From Streptomyces sp. SAI-127 (GTDB taxonomy: Bacteria; Actinomycetota; Actinomycetes; Streptomycetales; Streptomycetaceae), in contig NZ_JARXYJ010000002.1 of NCBI RefSeq assembly GCF_029894425.1, forward strand, positions 248,001 through 312,000: 64,000 nt of DNA. The letters run 5' to 3'. The translations under genes and the position numbers were made by a program. The notes under the pieces were generated by a model, which saw nothing but the letters and a program-made list of their open reading frames with translations, was not told the origin of the DNA and made no database searches. Numbering within the stretch: position 1 is the stretch's first letter; every line of letters begins with the position of its first letter. Positions 11,501-24,100 of this stretch are shown here, one piece after another.

Positions 11501-14500
11501 GTGGACCGCAAGGCCCTGCCGGCGCCGGACGGTCTGCGGCCCCGGCTCGACGGCTTCGCCGCCCCCACGACCGCCACCGAGGAACTCCTCGCCGGCATCT
11601 GGGCCCAGGTCCTCGGCCTGGACCGCGTCGGCGTCCAGGACAACTTCTTCGAACTCGGCGGTCACTCACTCCTCGCCACCCGCGTCGCCTCCCGCGTACG
11701 CACGGTGTTCGGAGTCGAGTTGGCCTTGGCGACGGTGTTCGAGCAGCCCACAGTGCGGGGCCTGGCGGCCGTGGTCGACGGATCGGCCCGCGCGTCCACC
11801 GTGCCGCCGGTCACCGTCGTGGATCGCGACCAGGCCCTGCCCCTGTCGTTCGCGCAGCAGCGTCTGTGGTTCCTCGACCAGTTGGAACCGGGCTCCCTCG
11901 AGTACAACGTGCCGCTCCTCATGCGCTGGACGGACGGCGACCTGGATGTCCTGGCCCTGGCCGCGGCCCTGAGCGCGGTGGTGGCGCGGCACGAGGTGCT
12001 GCGCACCAGGCTGGTGGCCGGCCCGGACGGGGTGGCGCGCCAGGTGATCGACGAACCAGCGCCCTTCCCGCTGCCGGTGGCCGACGTCTCCGGCGACCGG
12101 GATCCCGTGGCGGCCGCGCGCAAGCTGGTGACGGCGGAGGTAATGTCCTCGTTCGACCTGGCCGCCGGTCCACTGATCCGTGCCACTCTGATCCGACTGG
12201 CCCCCCACGAGCACGTGCTTGCCGTCGCCGTTCACCACGTGGCCTTCGACGAGTGGTCCGTGCGTGTCTTCCGCCACGAACTCTCCACGCTGTACGACGC
12301 CCTGCGCGCCGGCGAACCGGACCCGCTGCCGCCGCTGCCGGTGCAGTACGCCGACTTCGCGGCCTGGCAGCGGCAATGGCTCGACGGGGACGTCATGAAC
12401 GGCCATTTGGCCTATTGGCAGGAGCAGTTGGCGAACCTGTCGGCACTGGAACTGCCGACCGACCGCCCCCGCCCACCCGTGCGGTCCTCAAAGGGTGCGG
12501 CGGTCGGCTTCTCCGCACCCCAGCAGACCGCGGCCGCCTTGCGGGCGCTGTCACGCAAGAACGGAGTGACGTTGCAGATGACCCTGCTGGCCGGGCTCAG
12601 CATGCTGCTGGGGCGGTACACCGGGTCGGAGGACGTGGTGGTGGGCACGCCGGTGGCGAACCGGAACCGTGCCGAGACGGAGGATCTGATCGGGTTCTTC
12701 GTGAACACGCTGGTGATGCGGACGGACCTGTCCGGCGACCCGACCTTCCGCGAACTGCTGGGGCGGGTGCGGAAGACGGCTCTGGCCGCGTATGCCCATC
12801 AGGACCTGCCCTTCGAACAGTTGGTGGACGCGCTGGTAGTGGAGCGGGACCGGTCGCGCACGCCGTTGTTCCAGGTGTTCTTCAACTACACCCCGCAAGA
12901 CCCCGAGGACAGTACGGACATTGACGAGCCCGACTCCCGGCTGGACGTGCTCGCTGCGCCCTCAATGAACTTCGACCTGGCGGTGGCGGTGGGAGACAGC
13001 CATGGCGGGCTGGAGGGGGAGATCGAGTACAGCACGGCGTTGTTCGACGCTGGGACCGTGGAGCGGTTGTCGGGTCATCTGGTGCGGCTGTTGGAGGCGG
13101 TGGCGGAGGATGCGGGGCGGCGGGTTGGTGAGCTTCCTGTGCTGTCCGTTGATGAGCGTGAGCGGGTGGTGCGGGGCTGGAACGGCGCCCAGGCCGCTCT
13201 GCCGTCGGTGGGTGGGGTGCATGAGCTGATCGCTGCGCGTGCGACGGAGGCTCCGGATGCGGTGGCGGTGGTGTCCGGTGGGCGGGTGCTGACGTACGGC
13301 GGGTTGGTGGCGCGGGCGAGTCGGCTGGCGCATGTGCTGCGGGGCCGGGGTGTTGGTGCGGAGTCGGTGGTGGGGCTGTGTCTGCCTCGCGGTGTCGACA
13401 TGGTGGTGGCGGTGCTGGGGGTGTGGCTGGCGGGTGGTGCGTATCTGCCGTTGGATCCTGAGTATCCGGTGGAGCGGCTGGAGTTCATGGTCGCCGACAG
13501 CGGGGCGCAGGTGGTTCTCCGTGAAGGTGATCTGGCGTTTTCGGAGGATCTGCCGTCGGCGGCTCCCGACAATGCCGTAACGCCGGGCCAGTTGGCGTAT
13601 GTGATCTATACGTCGGGTTCGACGGGCCGCCCCAAGGGTGTGCAGGTGTCTCACGGCAGTGTGGTGGGCATGGTGACGGCCCTGGGTCCCGAGCTCGGTG
13701 TGGACCCCGGGGTTCGGGTGTTGCAGTTCGCGTCTTTCAGTTTTGATGCGGCGGTGCTGGATGTTGCTGTGACCCTGGCTCATGGCGGCACGTTGGTGGT
13801 GGCGACCGCGGAGGAGCGGGCGGAGCCCGAGGTTTTGACGTCCATGATCTGCGCGGAGGGTGTGGGTGCGGCAAGTGTCGTGCCGTCGCTGCTGGGTGTG
13901 CTGGACCCCGAGCAGGTGTCCGGTATCGAGACGCTGTTGCTGGGGGCGGAGCGGCTGACGGAGCAGGTGGCGCGGGCGTGGGCTCCGGGTCGTCGTCTGG
14001 TGAACACCTACGGTCCGACCGAAGCGACCGTGATGGTCACCGCGGGCGCGGTTGACGGAGTGGGGCTGCCCCCCATCGGTGCCCCGGTCGCCAATGCGCG
14101 CCTGTACGTGCTTGACGACCGGCTGGAGCCGGTTCCGGTGGGTGTGGTGGGCGAGGTGTTCATCGCAGGCCCCCAGGTCGCCCGCGGCTATGCCGGCCGC
14201 CCCGCCCTGACCGCGGAACGCTTCATCCCCGACCCCTTCGGCGCCGACGGCTCTCGTATGTACCGTTCGGGCGACCGGGCCCGCTGGCTCCCCGATGGCC
14301 GGCTGGACTTTGTGGGCCGGGCCGACCAGCAGGTCAAGGTCCGCGGGTTCCGGATCGAACCGGGCGAGATCGAAGCCGTACTGGCGGACCATCCGCGCGT
14401 GCGATCGGCCGTCGTGGTCCCCTTCGGCGACGAGGACGACCGCAGGCTGGGCGCCTACCTCGTTCCCGAGGACGCGGCGGAGGGCATTCCGCCGGTTGTG

Positions 14501-14983
14501 GAAATTCGCACGTACGCCGGCGCTCACCTGCCCGCCTTCATGATCCCGTCCGTCTTCACCGAGCTGGCAGCCCTGCCCCTGACCCCCAACGGCAAGCTCG
14601 ACCACTCGGCGCTCCCCGCCCCTGACGGCGGGCGGGCGGGACTGGACGAGTTCGTGGCGCCGTCCGGCGACGCCGAGGAGGCGCTGGCGAGGCTCTGGGC
14701 GCAGTTGCTCGGCAGCGAGCGGGTCGGGGCCACGGACAACTTCTTCGAACTGGGTGGGCACTCACTGCTCGCCACCCAGGTGATCTCCCGCATCCGGGAG
14801 ATCTTCGAACTCGACATCCCCCTGGCCGCACTGTTCGACCAACCGACCGTGCGCGGTCTGGCCGAGGTGGTCGAGGAGCGGATCTGGTACGAGATCGAGC
14901 ACATGTCAGAGGCCGAAGTGCTCCAGAACCTGGACCCTCGCGCGCGGGGTGCAGAGTCTGACGAGAACGGGGTTTCCTCATGA
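8588..14983 (+). CDS. Nonribosomal peptide synthetase, two modules (C-A-T-C-A-T)
   Basis: A 2131-residue protein. Residues 17-455 form a DCL-type C domain ([26 protein letters not shown] with His at 152-153), which accepts a D-configured chain from the E domain that ends the upstream protein. A4 spans about 472-985, carrier 4 has its Ser at 1027, an LCL C domain starts at 1084, A5 spans about 1538-2010, and carrier 5 has its Ser at 2059. The last 37 or so residues ([17 protein letters not shown]...) are a short acidic tail of the kind that binds TubC-type docking domains, and the next protein begins with just such a domain. There is no TE or E domain, so it works as a middle subunit. It overlaps both neighbours by 4 bp. 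The start at 8588 is supported by a strong GGAGGAG site. Confidence 0.97.
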   Translation: MTAFDTTSGRRARTIENIYPLTALQQGMLFHTELADEPGMYWVQNGLLLEGELDLTALRRAWELMFDRHEVLRTTVVSEGVPEPLAVVSRSVPLPLRVLDLSGLDETARQQAVDDYLASDWELGADFTAPTLVRLAVIRLAPGRHQLVWSYHHMLLDGWSDPIVVGELLESYHAFREGGEPRLAARRPFRDFVAWVTGQDMDTARAYWRERLAGVRETTTLGIERPTGDRGPGECRVPLSPEAAATGVADFARRHRLTLNTVVQAAWAVVMAHYSGSDDVVFGVTSSGRDGRLDGMDAMVGMLLNTTPVRITLDRDQPVTDWLTRLQDEQVRARRFEHTPLVEIAACSELPPGKQLFQSLFVFENFPVQEVQQEQRNSAASGLRAGANYGREQANYPLSVTASSGRELTIKMSYDRARIDADAVDRMAGHLAHALEDLITADAERRVGEVSLMSLREREELLRGWNGAAVALPSVGGVHELVVAHASAAPDAVAVVSGARVLTYGGLVARASRLARELRARGVGAESVVGLCLPRGVDVVVAMLGVWLAGGAYLSLDPEYPLERLEFMLADSGVRVLVGERSAVGGRLSAESVVWLDDPSLFRSEASEPVELPAVVPDQLAAVIYTSGSTGRAKGALVSHGSLVAVCVGWGSVYGGVGVGGGRRWLSVASASFDVFSGDVVRSLGGGGVLVLGRVGLQVEVEEWAGVLAGAGVEALECAPRYVEELVGWVERGGRGLSGLRLVAVTTDVWRTGAVVRAREVLGAGVVLVGAYGVTEATVDSTLSVWGGVGGVDRPAPVGGALPNTRLYVLDGALSAVPVGVAGELFVAGPQVVRGYGGRAGLTAERFVADPFAGDGSRMYRTGDRVRWLACGEVEFLGRADEQVKVRGFRIEPGEVEAALATHPRIRTAVVTAAGEETDRRLVAHLVLTDPAEGIPAVGDLRAYLSDRLPAFMVPSVFVELDALPLTPNGKVDRKALPAPDGLRPRLDGFAAPTTATEELLAGIWAQVLGLDRVGVQDNFFELGGHSLLATRVASRVRTVFGVELALATVFEQPTVRGLAAVVDGSARASTVPPVTVVDRDQALPLSFAQQRLWFLDQLEPGSLEYNVPLLMRWTDGDLDVLALAAALSAVVARHEVLRTRLVAGPDGVARQVIDEPAPFPLPVADVSGDRDPVAAARKLVTAEVMSSFDLAAGPLIRATLIRLAPHEHVLAVAVHHVAFDEWSVRVFRHELSTLYDALRAGEPDPLPPLPVQYADFAAWQRQWLDGDVMNGHLAYWQEQLANLSALELPTDRPRPPVRSSKGAAVGFSAPQQTAAALRALSRKNGVTLQMTLLAGLSMLLGRYTGSEDVVVGTPVANRNRAETEDLIGFFVNTLVMRTDLSGDPTFRELLGRVRKTALAAYAHQDLPFEQLVDALVVERDRSRTPLFQVFFNYTPQDPEDSTDIDEPDSRLDVLAAPSMNFDLAVAVGDSHGGLEGEIEYSTALFDAGTVERLSGHLVRLLEAVAEDAGRRVGELPVLSVDERERVVRGWNGAQAALPSVGGVHELIAARATEAPDAVAVVSGGRVLTYGGLVARASRLAHVLRGRGVGAESVVGLCLPRGVDMVVAVLGVWLAGGAYLPLDPEYPVERLEFMVADSGAQVVLREGDLAFSEDLPSAAPDNAVTPGQLAYVIYTSGSTGRPKGVQVSHGSVVGMVTALGPELGVDPGVRVLQFASFSFDAAVLDVAVTLAHGGTLVVATAEERAEPEVLTSMICAEGVGAASVVPSLLGVLDPEQVSGIETLLLGAERLTEQVARAWAPGRRLVNTYGPTEATVMVTAGAVDGVGLPPIGAPVANARLYVLDDRLEPVPVGVVGEVFIAGPQVARGYAGRPALTAERFIPDPFGADGSRMYRSGDRARWLPDGRLDFVGRADQQVKVRGFRIEPGEIEAVLADHPRVRSAVVVPFGDEDDRRLGAYLVPEDAAEGIPPVVEIRTYAGAHLPAFMIPSVFTELAALPLTPNGKLDHSALPAPDGGRAGLDEFVAPSGDAEEALARLWAQLLGSERVGATDNFFELGGHSLLATQVISRIREIFELDIPLAALFDQPTVRGLAEVVEERIWYEIEHMSEAEVLQNLDPRARGAESDENGVSS
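8636..11800 (+). other. Module 4: C(DCL)-A-T, basic (Orn-like) residue
   Basis: The C domain is the DCL type expected after the E domain of module 3. A4 starts near 10001 and gives D-V-G-E-A-T-A-V-D-K, identical to module 3, because the whole core is a near-perfect DNA copy of it. A10 Lys lies in NGKVDR (11492 on). The carrier has LGGHSLL with Ser 11666-11668, so the residue stays L. The peptide should carry a D-basic/L-basic pair here. Confidence 0.92.
9974..11319 (+). repeat. A-core duplication, copy 2 (module 4; partner 5307-6655)
   Basis: Direct repeat of the module 3 A domain, with the same inner gap of unlike sequence (10324-10445). The match ends abruptly after [10 protein letters not shown] shorter similar stretch follows near 11477-11660, at A10 and the start of the carrier. 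Confidence 0.93.
11837..14866 (+). other. Module 5: C(LCL)-A-T, code DALSLGTVMK
   Basis: The C domain has [11 protein letters not shown]5 starts near 13199 with A4 motif [10 protein letters not shown]5 motif NTYGPTEAT and A10 [10 protein letters not shown] (Lys in 14588-14596). The code is D-A-L-S-L-G-T-V-M-K, shared with modules 7, 8, 10 and 15. The pocket has no charged residue besides D235 and K517, so a neutral residue is likely, but I know no firm match. The carrier is LGGHSLL, Ser 14762-14764. Confidence 0.92.
13190..14560 (+). repeat. DALSLGTVMK A-domain family member (module 5)
   Basis: One of five highly similar A domains (modules 5, 7, 8, 10, 15). It shares long stretches of DNA with the others, for example around the motif FSFDAAVLD, but with more T in third positions near 13600-13800. 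Confidence 0.85.
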
Positions 14984-15150
14984 GCAACTCCCCTGCGGAG
15001 CTTCTGGCGGAGCTGGAGAGCAAAGGTGTGCGCTTCGGCCTCACCGACGGCCGACTGCGGGTCTTCGCACCCAAGGGCGTCCTCACGGAGGAATTCCGGA
15101 GCCGGCTCCGGGAGTGCCGTGACGAGATCCGGAACCTGGTGGCCGAGCGC
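14867..15150 (+). other. Docking pair joining the second and third NRPS proteins
   Basis: The end of the second protein (14867-14983) is a short acidic tail with [14 protein letters not shown]. The start of the third (14980-15150) is a TubC-like N-terminal docking domain: SPAELLAELESKGVRF, then GRLRVFAPKG, then LRECRDEIRNLV, i.e. helix, beta-hairpin, helix. TubC-type domains bind short acidic C-terminal tails, so the two ends probably hand over the chain from module 5 to module 6. Confidence 0.8.
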
Positions 15151-18100
15151 CGCTCCGCCCGTGACGCCGGTCAGCCCCCGGCCATCACGGCGGCAGACCG
15201 CCCCCAGCGCCTGCCGCTGTCGTTCGCGCAGCAGCGCCTGTGGTTCCTGGACCAGCTCGATCCTGGCTCGGTCGAGTACAACGTGCCGATGCCGGTACGG
15301 CTCGGCGGACCGCTCGACGTGGCCGCGCTGGGCGCTGCGCTCGACGCGGTCGTGGCACGCCACGAGGTGCTGCGGACCCGCCTGGTGGCCGATCCGGACG
15401 GCGTGCCCCACCAGGTGGTCGACCTCCCCGCGCCGGGTGCGCTGCCACTGGCCGACGTGTCCGCCGCGTCCGACCGCGGGGCGGCCGCCTGGGCCCTGAT
15501 GTCCGCGGACGCGGCCTTGCCGTTCAGCCTGGCGGACGGCCCGTTGATCCGTGCCCTGCTGATCCGGCTGGCTCCCGACGAGCACGTACTGGCCCTGTCG
15601 ATGCACCACGTGGTGTTCGACGAGTGGTCCAAGCAGGTCTTTCGGCGTGAGCTGTCAGAGCTGTACGAGGCGTTCCGGGCCGGTCGGCCGGACCCGTTGC
15701 CGCCACTGGAGGTGCAGTACGCCGACTTCGCCCTCTGGCAGCGCCAGTGGCTGGAAGGGGAGGTACTGGAGGGGCAACTGTCCTACTGGCGCGACAAGTT
15801 GGCCGATGCGCCCGTGCTGGAGCTGCCCATCGACCGGACTCGGCCGGCCGTGTGGTCGCCGGCCGGTGCGGCGATTCGCTTCACGGTGCCCGAACGGACC
15901 GCGGACGCCTTGCGCGCCTTGTCCCGCCGTCGCGGCACGACCATGTTCATGACCCTGCTGGCCGCGTTCGACGTCCTGCTCGGCCGGTATGCGGGCACGG
16001 ACGACGTGGTCGTGGGCACACCGGTCGCGAACCGGAACCGTGCCGAGACGGAGCAGTTGATCGGTTTCTTCATCAACACCCTGGTGATGCGGACGGACCT
16101 GTCCGGCGACCCGTCCTTCGACGAACTCCTCGGCCGCGTACGCGACACGGCGCTGGACGCCTACGCCCATCAGGATCTGCCGTTCGAGCAGTTGGTGGAC
16201 GCGCTCGTCACCGACCGGGACCGCTCCCGCAGCCCCCTGTTCCAGGTGCTCTTCAACTACTTCACGGAGACCGGAACCGACGCGGGTCGCCGGGGCCGCC
16301 CGGACGGCTCCGAAGCAGCCAACGGGCTGTCCGTCAGCACGGTGGAAGAGGACGTGGTCGCGAAGTTCGACCTGCGGCTGATGCTCACTGACCACGGCCG
16401 GGAGCTCACCGGGATCATCGAATACGGCACGGCGTTGTTCGAGGCGTCGACTGTACAGCGGATGGCACGCCATCTGGTGGCCGTCCTGGACGCCGTGGCG
16501 ACCGACCCCGAGCAGCACGTCGGCGACTTGCGGCTGCTGAGTGCCGACGAGGAAGACCTGCTGCTGCACGCTTGGAACGACTCCGTCCGGCCGTTGCCCG
16601 AGGTGGGTGGGGTGCACGAGTTGATCGCTGCCCGGGCGGCCGAGTCTCCGCAGGCGACGGCCGTCGTGTGCGGTGAGGACTCGCTGACCTATGGGCAGTT
16701 GATGGCACGGGCCAATCAACTGGCCCACTATCTCCACGGCACAGGGGTCGGCCCCGAAACCCTCGTCGGTCTGTGCCTGCCGCGTGGTGTCGACATGGTG
16801 GTCGCGGTGCTGGCGGTGTGGCAGGCCGGTGGCGCGTATCTGCCTCTCGACCCCGAGTACCCGGCGGAGCGGCTGGCCTACATGCTGGCCGACAGCCGTG
16901 CCACGGTCCTCGTCGGCACCGAGGACATCATCGACGACCTGCCGGTGGGCCGACTGCGCACGGTGGCCCTGGACGACCCGGCCGTCCGCGCCGGCCTGGC
17001 CGCCATGCCCGTCGAGTCCCCTGGTGTGACCGTGTGTGGGGATCAGTTGGCGTATGTGATTTATACGTCGGGTTCGACGGGGCGGCCGAAGGGTGTGTTG
17101 GTTGGGCATGGTGGTGTGGTGAATCTGGCGGTGGGGCAGGGCCGGGTTTTTGGTGTGGGTGTGGGGGATGGGGTGTTGCAGTTTGCGCCGTTTGGTTTTG
17201 ATGCGGCGGTGTCGGAGCTGGCGGTGACGTTGGCTGCGGGTGGGGTGTTGGTGGTGGCGTCTGCCCGGGAGCGGGTGGAGCCGGGGTTGTTGGCGGGGGT
17301 GGTGCGGGAGCGGGGGGTGCAGGTGGCGACGGTGCCGCCGTCGTTGTTGTCGGTGTTGGAGCCAGCGGCTTTGGTGGGGTTGCGGACGTTGGTGGTGGCG
17401 GGGGAGCGGTTGGGTGGTGGGTTGGCTGGGGTGTGGGGTGAGCGGTTTCGGTTGGTGAATGCGTATGGGCCGACGGAGGCGACGGTGTGCGCGAGCATGG
17501 CCGTGGTGGGGGGTGGTGTGGGGGGTGTGCCGCCGATCGGGTGGCCGTTGGACAATGTGCGGTTGTATGTGCTGGATGAGCGGTTGTGTCCTGTGCCGGT
17601 GGGTGTGGTGGGGGAGTTGTTCATCGGTGGTGTGGGGGTGGCGCGGGGGTATGGGCGTCGTGGGGCGTTGACGGGTGAGCGGTTTGTGGCTGATCCGTTT
17701 GCTGGAGCTGGTGGGCGGATGTATCGGTCGGGGGACCGGGTGCGTCGGCTGGCGGATGGTGGGCTGGAGTTCGTGGGGCGTGCCGATCAGCAGGTGAAGG
17801 TGCGTGGTTTCCGTATCGAGCTGGGTGAGATCGAGTCGGTGCTGGGGGCCTGTCCGGGGGTGCGGGCGGTGGTGGTGTCGGTGTTCGGTGAGGATGCCGA
17901 GCGTCGGCTGGTGGCGTATGTGGTGGCGGAGGACCCGGCCGAGGGCATCCCGCCGGTCGCGGACCTGCGCGCCTACGCCACCGAGCACCTACCCGACCAC
18001 ATGATCCCCTCGGTCTTCGCGGAGCTCGCGGAACTGCCCCTCACCACCAACGGCAAGATCGACCGGGCCGCCCTTCCGGCCCCCGACACCGCCCGCCGGC

Positions 18101-21100
18101 ACAGCACAGGCCACGTCCCGCTGTCGAACCTGGCGGAAGAACTGCTGGCCGGCATCTGGACGCAGGTACTCGGCGTGGACCGCGTCGGCGCCACCGACGA
18201 CTTCTTCGAACTCGGCGGTCATTCACTTCTCGCCACCCAGGTGGTCTCCCGGGTCCGTGAGGTCTTCGGAACCGAGATACCCCTGGCCGCGCTGTTCGAC
18301 CACCCGACGGTGCGAGCCCTCGCTGCGCTGGTCGAAACGGCTGCCGCACACACCCCCGCCCCACCGATCGGGGTCGTCGGCCGGGACGAGCAGCTGCCAT
18401 TGTCGTTCGCTCAGCAGCGCCTGTGGTTCCTCGACCAGATGGAGCCGGGCTCCGCGGAGTACAACGTCCCCGCACCGGTGCCGTGGTCCGGATCACTCGA
18501 CGTCGAGGCGCTGGGCTCGGCGCTCAGCGCACTCGTCGCCCGGCACGAGGTCCTGCGCACCAGGCTGGTCACGGGCTCCGACGGCGTCCCGCACCAGTTG
18601 ATCGACCCATCGTTGCCGTTCCCGCTCTCGGTGGTCGACGTCTCCGGGAACGCCGAGCCTCAGCGCGCCGCGCAGCAACTGATGATCGCCGACGCCATCA
18701 CCCCGTTCGACCTGGCGGGCGACCCTCTCATCCGTGCCACCCTCATCCGGCTCGGGACGGACGAGCACGTGCTGGCGCTGGCCATGCACCACATCGTCTC
18801 CGACGAATGGTCGGGACAGATCCTGCGGCGCGAGCTGACGGCGCTGTACGAGGCCTTCCGCGTCGGCGGCCCCGACCCGCTGCCTCCCCTGCCCGTGCAG
18901 TACGCCGACTTCGCGGTCTGGCAGCGACAATGGCTCGACGGGGATGTCCTCGACCGGCAACTGTCCTACTGGCGCGAGAAGTTGGCCGATGCACCGGTAC
19001 TGGATCTGCCCACGGACCATGCTCGCCCGGCCGTCCGGTCCTCGGCGGGCGCCGTCCGACGGTTCACTGTCCCGGCACGGACGGCGCAAGCGCTGCGCGG
19101 ATTGTCACGGGACAACGGCTCGTCGATGTTCATGACGCTGCTCGCCGCGTTCGACATCCTGCTGGGTCGGTACACCGGGTCCGAGGACATCGTCGTCGGC
19201 ACCCCGGTGGCCAACCGGAACCGTGCCGAGACCGAGAACCTCATCGGGTTCTTCGTCAACACCCTGGTGATGCGGACGGACCTGTCCGGCGACCCCACCT
19301 TCACCGAACTGCTGACCCGGGTACGCGAGACGGCCCTGGGCGCGTACGCCCACCAGGACCTCCCCTTCGAGCACCTGGTCGACGAACTCGTCACCGAACG
19401 GGACCGGTCGCGGACCCCGCTGTTCCAAGTGCTGTTCAGCTATGCGGCCGAGAACACAGACAGTGCGGCCGCCACCTCACCGGCCGGCGACATCACCACC
19501 ACGACGGCTCTGCCTGTGAAGTTCGACCTGGCCGTGACGCTGGGAGATGCCGGCGAAGCGCTGACGGGAACGATCGAGTTCAGCACGGCGCTGTTCGACG
19601 CGGGGACTGTGGAACGGTTGTCGGGCCATCTGGTGAGGCTGCTGGAGGCGGTGGCGGAGGATGCGGGGCGGCGGGTGGGGGACCTGTCCGTGCTGTCCGG
19701 TGACGAGCGTGAGCAGCTGGTGCGGAAGTGGAACGGCGCTCCTGCCGCTCTGCCGTCGGCGGGTGGAATTCATGAGCTGATTGCCGCCCGTGCGACGGAG
19801 GCTCCGGATGCGGTGGCGGTGGTGTCCGGTGGGCGCACGTTGACGTATGGCGGGTTGGTGGCGCGGGCGAGTCGGCTGGCGCATGTGCTGCGGGGCCGGG
19901 GTGTTGGTGCGGAGTCGGTGGTGGGCCTGTGCCTGCCTCGCGGTGTCGACATGGTCGTCGCGGTACTGGGGGTGTGGCTGGCGGGCGGCACGTATCTGCC
20001 GTTGGATCCTGAGTATCCGGTGGAGCGGCTGGAGTTCATGATTGCCGACAGCGGGGCGCAGGTGGTTCTCCGTGAAGGTGATCTGGTGCTTTCGGAGGAT
20101 CTGCCGTCGGCGGCTCCCGACAATGCCGTAACGCCGGGCCAGTTGGCGTATGTGATCTATACGTCGGGGTCGACGGGCCGCCCCAAGGGTGTGCAGGTGT
20201 CTCACGGCAGCGTGGTCGGCATGGTGACCGCGCTGGGCCCCGAGCTCGGTGTGGACCCCGGGGTCCGCGTGCTGCAGTTCGCCTCCTTCAGCTTCGACGC
20301 GGCGGTGCTGGACATCGCGGTGACGCTCGCTCACGGCGGCACGCTGGTGGTGGCGAGCGCGGGGGAGCGGGCGGAGCCCGAGGTGCTGACGTCCATGATC
20401 TGCGCGGAGGGTGTGGGTGCGGCCAGTGTCGTGCCGTCGCTGTTGGGTGTGCTGGACCCGCGGCAGGTGTCCGGTGTCGAGACGCTGTTGTTGGGCGCCG
20501 AGCGGCTGACGGAGCAGGTGGCGCGGGCGTGGGCTCCGGGTCGTCGTCTGGTGAACACCTACGGCCCCACGGAAGCGACCGTGATGGTCACCGCGGGCGC
20601 GGTCGACGGGTCGGAGGGTGTGCCGCCGATCGGCTCTCCGGTCGCCAACGCGCGTCTGTATGTGCTCGACGACCGGCTGGAGCCGGTTCCGGTGGGTGTG
20701 GTGGGCGAGGTGTTCATTGCCGGGCCGCAGGTGGCCCGCGGCTATGCCGGTCGCCCCGGCCTGACTGGTGAGCGTTTCCTTCCTGACCTGTTCGCTGCCG
20801 ACGGCTCTCGTATGTACCGTTCGGGCGACCGGGCCCGCTGGCTTCCCGATGGCCGGCTGGACTTTGTGGGCCGGGCGGACCAGCAGGTCAAGGTCCGCGG
20901 GTTCCGGATCGAACCGGGCGAGATCGAAGCCGTACTGGTAGATCATCCGCGCGTGCGATCGGCCGTCGTGGTCCCCTTCGGCGACGAGGACGACCGTCGG
21001 CTGGTGGCCTACCTCGTTCCCGAGGTCGTGGCGGAGGGCATTCCGTCGGTTGCGGAAATTCGCATGTACGCCGGCGGTCACCTGCCCGCCTTCATGATCC

Positions 21101-24100
21101 CGTCCGTCTTCACCGAGCTGGCCGCCCTGCCCCTGACCCCCAACGGCAAGCTCGACCGAACCGCCCTCCCCGCCCCTGACGGTGAGCGTGCGGCATCGGC
21201 GGGCGCGTATGTGGCTCCGCGTACGGACACGGAGCGGGTCCTGGCCGAGGTGTGGGCTCAGGTGCTGGGGCTGGAGCGAGTGGGAGTCGAGGACAACTTC
21301 TTCGACGTCGGCGGCGATTCCATCATCAGCATCCGTGTCGTGGCCCGTGCCCGCGAACTCGGGGTGCACGTCACCGTGGCCCAGCTCTTCGACCACCAGA
21401 CAGTGGCCGGACTGGCGTCGGTTGCGACGAGCGAGAGCGCCGTCGATGCCGAACAGGGCGTCGTGGCGGGCGAGTTCCCGTTGACACCCGTACAGCACGC
21501 TTTCTTCGCACGCGAGTTGTCCGAGCCCTGGCACTTCAACCAGTCCATGGTCCTCGACGTCTCCGAGGAGATCGATGCGTCGCTGTTGCGGATGGCCTTG
21601 CATTCCCTTGGCGAGCAGCACGATGCTCTGCGCTCCCGTTTCGTGCGCGAGGAGGGCCGTTGGGTCGGGCGCGTGGTGGCGGCCGAGCCCGCTGACCTGC
21701 TGACGGTGATCGACGCGGTCGGAGCGGGCACGGAGGTTCTGGAGGCGAGGGCCACCGAGGTACAGGCGAGTCTCGATCTGGGTGACGGGCCCTTGTGGCG
21801 TGCGGCGCTCTTCGAGCGTGGTGAGCAGGGCGATCTGCTGCTTCTCGTGGTTCATCACCTGGTCGTGGACGCGGTTTCCTGGCCGGTGCTGCTGGAGGAC
21901 CTGACATCGGCGTACGAGCAGGCGGCCGGTGGGAACACGCTCGTCTTGGCGGCGAAGACGACGTCCTTCATGCGCTGGGCGGAGCGGCTGGCAGAACTCG
22001 CCGCCACCCCGGAGCTGGCCGAGGAGGCCGCGTACTGGCGCGAGACGGAAGCAGCCGCGGTGGCGGTGCCGCGTGACTTGGGCGGGCCGAACGCGGTCGG
22101 CATGGCGCGGCGGGTGAACGTGGCCCTCGGCGAGGAGTGGACGGAGCGGTTGCTGCGTGAGGTGCCGCAGGCGTTTCGCACGCAGATCAACGATGTGCTG
22201 CTCAGCGCCCTGGGGGCGGTGCTCACCGAGTGGTCCGGGGAACCCTCGGTGGTTGTGGATGTCGAGGGTCACGGTCGCGAGGACGTGGGCGCCGATGTCG
22301 ACGTGTCGCGGACGGTGGGTTGGTTCACGAGCGTGCATCCGGTGGTCCTGTCGGGGCTGTCCGATGGGGGCCTGGGCGACCTGCTGCGGGGGACGAAGGA
22401 GTATCTGCGGGCGGTGCCGCGCAAGGGCTTGGGCTACGGCCTGCTGCGGTACCTGACCGACGGGACTCCCGCGCCGGACCCTGGTGCCGAGGTCAGCTTC
22501 AACTACCTCGGCCAGTCCGGCGGCCGGACCACTGCCGACCCCGATGGAATTCCGAACGGCGCCGAACAAAGCCGTCCGTTCCGGCAGCTGCCTGGCGTAC
22601 TGGGCGACCTGGAGTCACCGCACAACGAGCGCCCGTACCTGCTCGACGTCAACTGCCTGATCACAGACGGCCGCCTGGACATGGTGTGGACGTACGGCGG
22701 TGAGGTGCACGAGGAGGAGACGGTACGGCGGCTTGCGCAGCGCTACGTCGAGATCCTGACCGATCTGATCGGGTACTGCTGCCGTCCTGAGGTGGGCGGC
22801 CACACGCCGTCGGACTTCCCGCTGGCCCACCTCCACCAGGCCGCCCTCGACCACATCGAGGCACAGCTGCCAACCTCCGTGGAGGACATCTATCCGCTGA
22901 CCGCCTTGCAGCAGGGCATGCTCTTCCACACTCGGCTGTCCGACGAGGCCGGCATGTACTGGGTGCAGAACGGGCTCCTCTTCGAGGGAGAACTGGACCT
23001 CGACGCGCTCAGGCGGGCGTGGGAGGTGGTGTTCTCTCGGCACGAGGTGCTGCGCAGCACGGTGGTGTGGGAGGGGATCCCTGACCCGTTGGCGGTGGTC
23101 TCCCGGTCCGTGCCCCTGCCCCTGCGGGTTCTGGACTTCTCGTCCCTGGGCGAGGAGGAGCGGCGCCGGGCACACGACGAGTTCTTGGCAGAAGACTGGG
23201 CGCGAGGGGCCGACTTCACCCAACCGACGTTGGTCCGGCTGACCCTGGTGCGGCTCGCCGACGACCGGCACCAGCTGGTGTGGAGCTTCCATCACCTTTT
23301 GCTGGACGGGTGGAGTGTGCCCATCATTCTGAGCGAGATGCTGGAGGCGTACCACGCCTTCCGGGAGGGAACCGAACCGCGACCGGCGGCACGCGCGCCG
23401 TTCCGGGACTTCGCCGCGTGGGTGGCAGACCAGGACCTGGACGAGGCTCGCGCCTACTGGCGCGGGCGTCTGGCCGGTTTCACCGAGGTCACTTCTCTGG
23501 AAGTGCGGAACGTCGGAGGCGAGCCGGGGCAGGAGGAAATCCATCTGGAGCTCCCGCCCTCGGTGGCGGTGGCGGGTCTGGCGGAGTTCGCCCGTCGTCA
23601 CCGGCTCACGGTCAACACCGTGGTACAGGGTGCCTGGGCGCTGGTGCTGTCCTTGTACGCCGGCTCCGACGACGTGGTTTTCGGAGTGACCTCGTCCGGC
23701 AGGGGTGGCCAGATCGACGGCATGGACGACATGGTCGGACTGCTGATCAACACCACCCCGGTCCGCATCCATGTCGACCGGGAACGATCGGTGACCGACT
23801 GGTTGACCGGTCTGCAGGACGAGCAGGTCCGAGCTCGTCAGTACGAGCACACACCACTGCTGACGATCAGCGAGAGCAGCGAACTGCCCCCAGGGCAGGC
23901 CCTGTTCGACACGCTCTTCGTCTTCGAGAACTACCCCGTCCAGGCGCTCGAGGAAGGCCAGGAGGACTCCGCCCGGAGCGGCTTGCGCACCGGCTTCAAC
24001 CACGTGCGCGAACAAGGCAGTTACGCCCTCAGCGTGGCCGCCAGCTACGCCCGCGAACTCGCGCTGCGGCTGACGTACGACCGGGCGCGGTTCGATGCCG

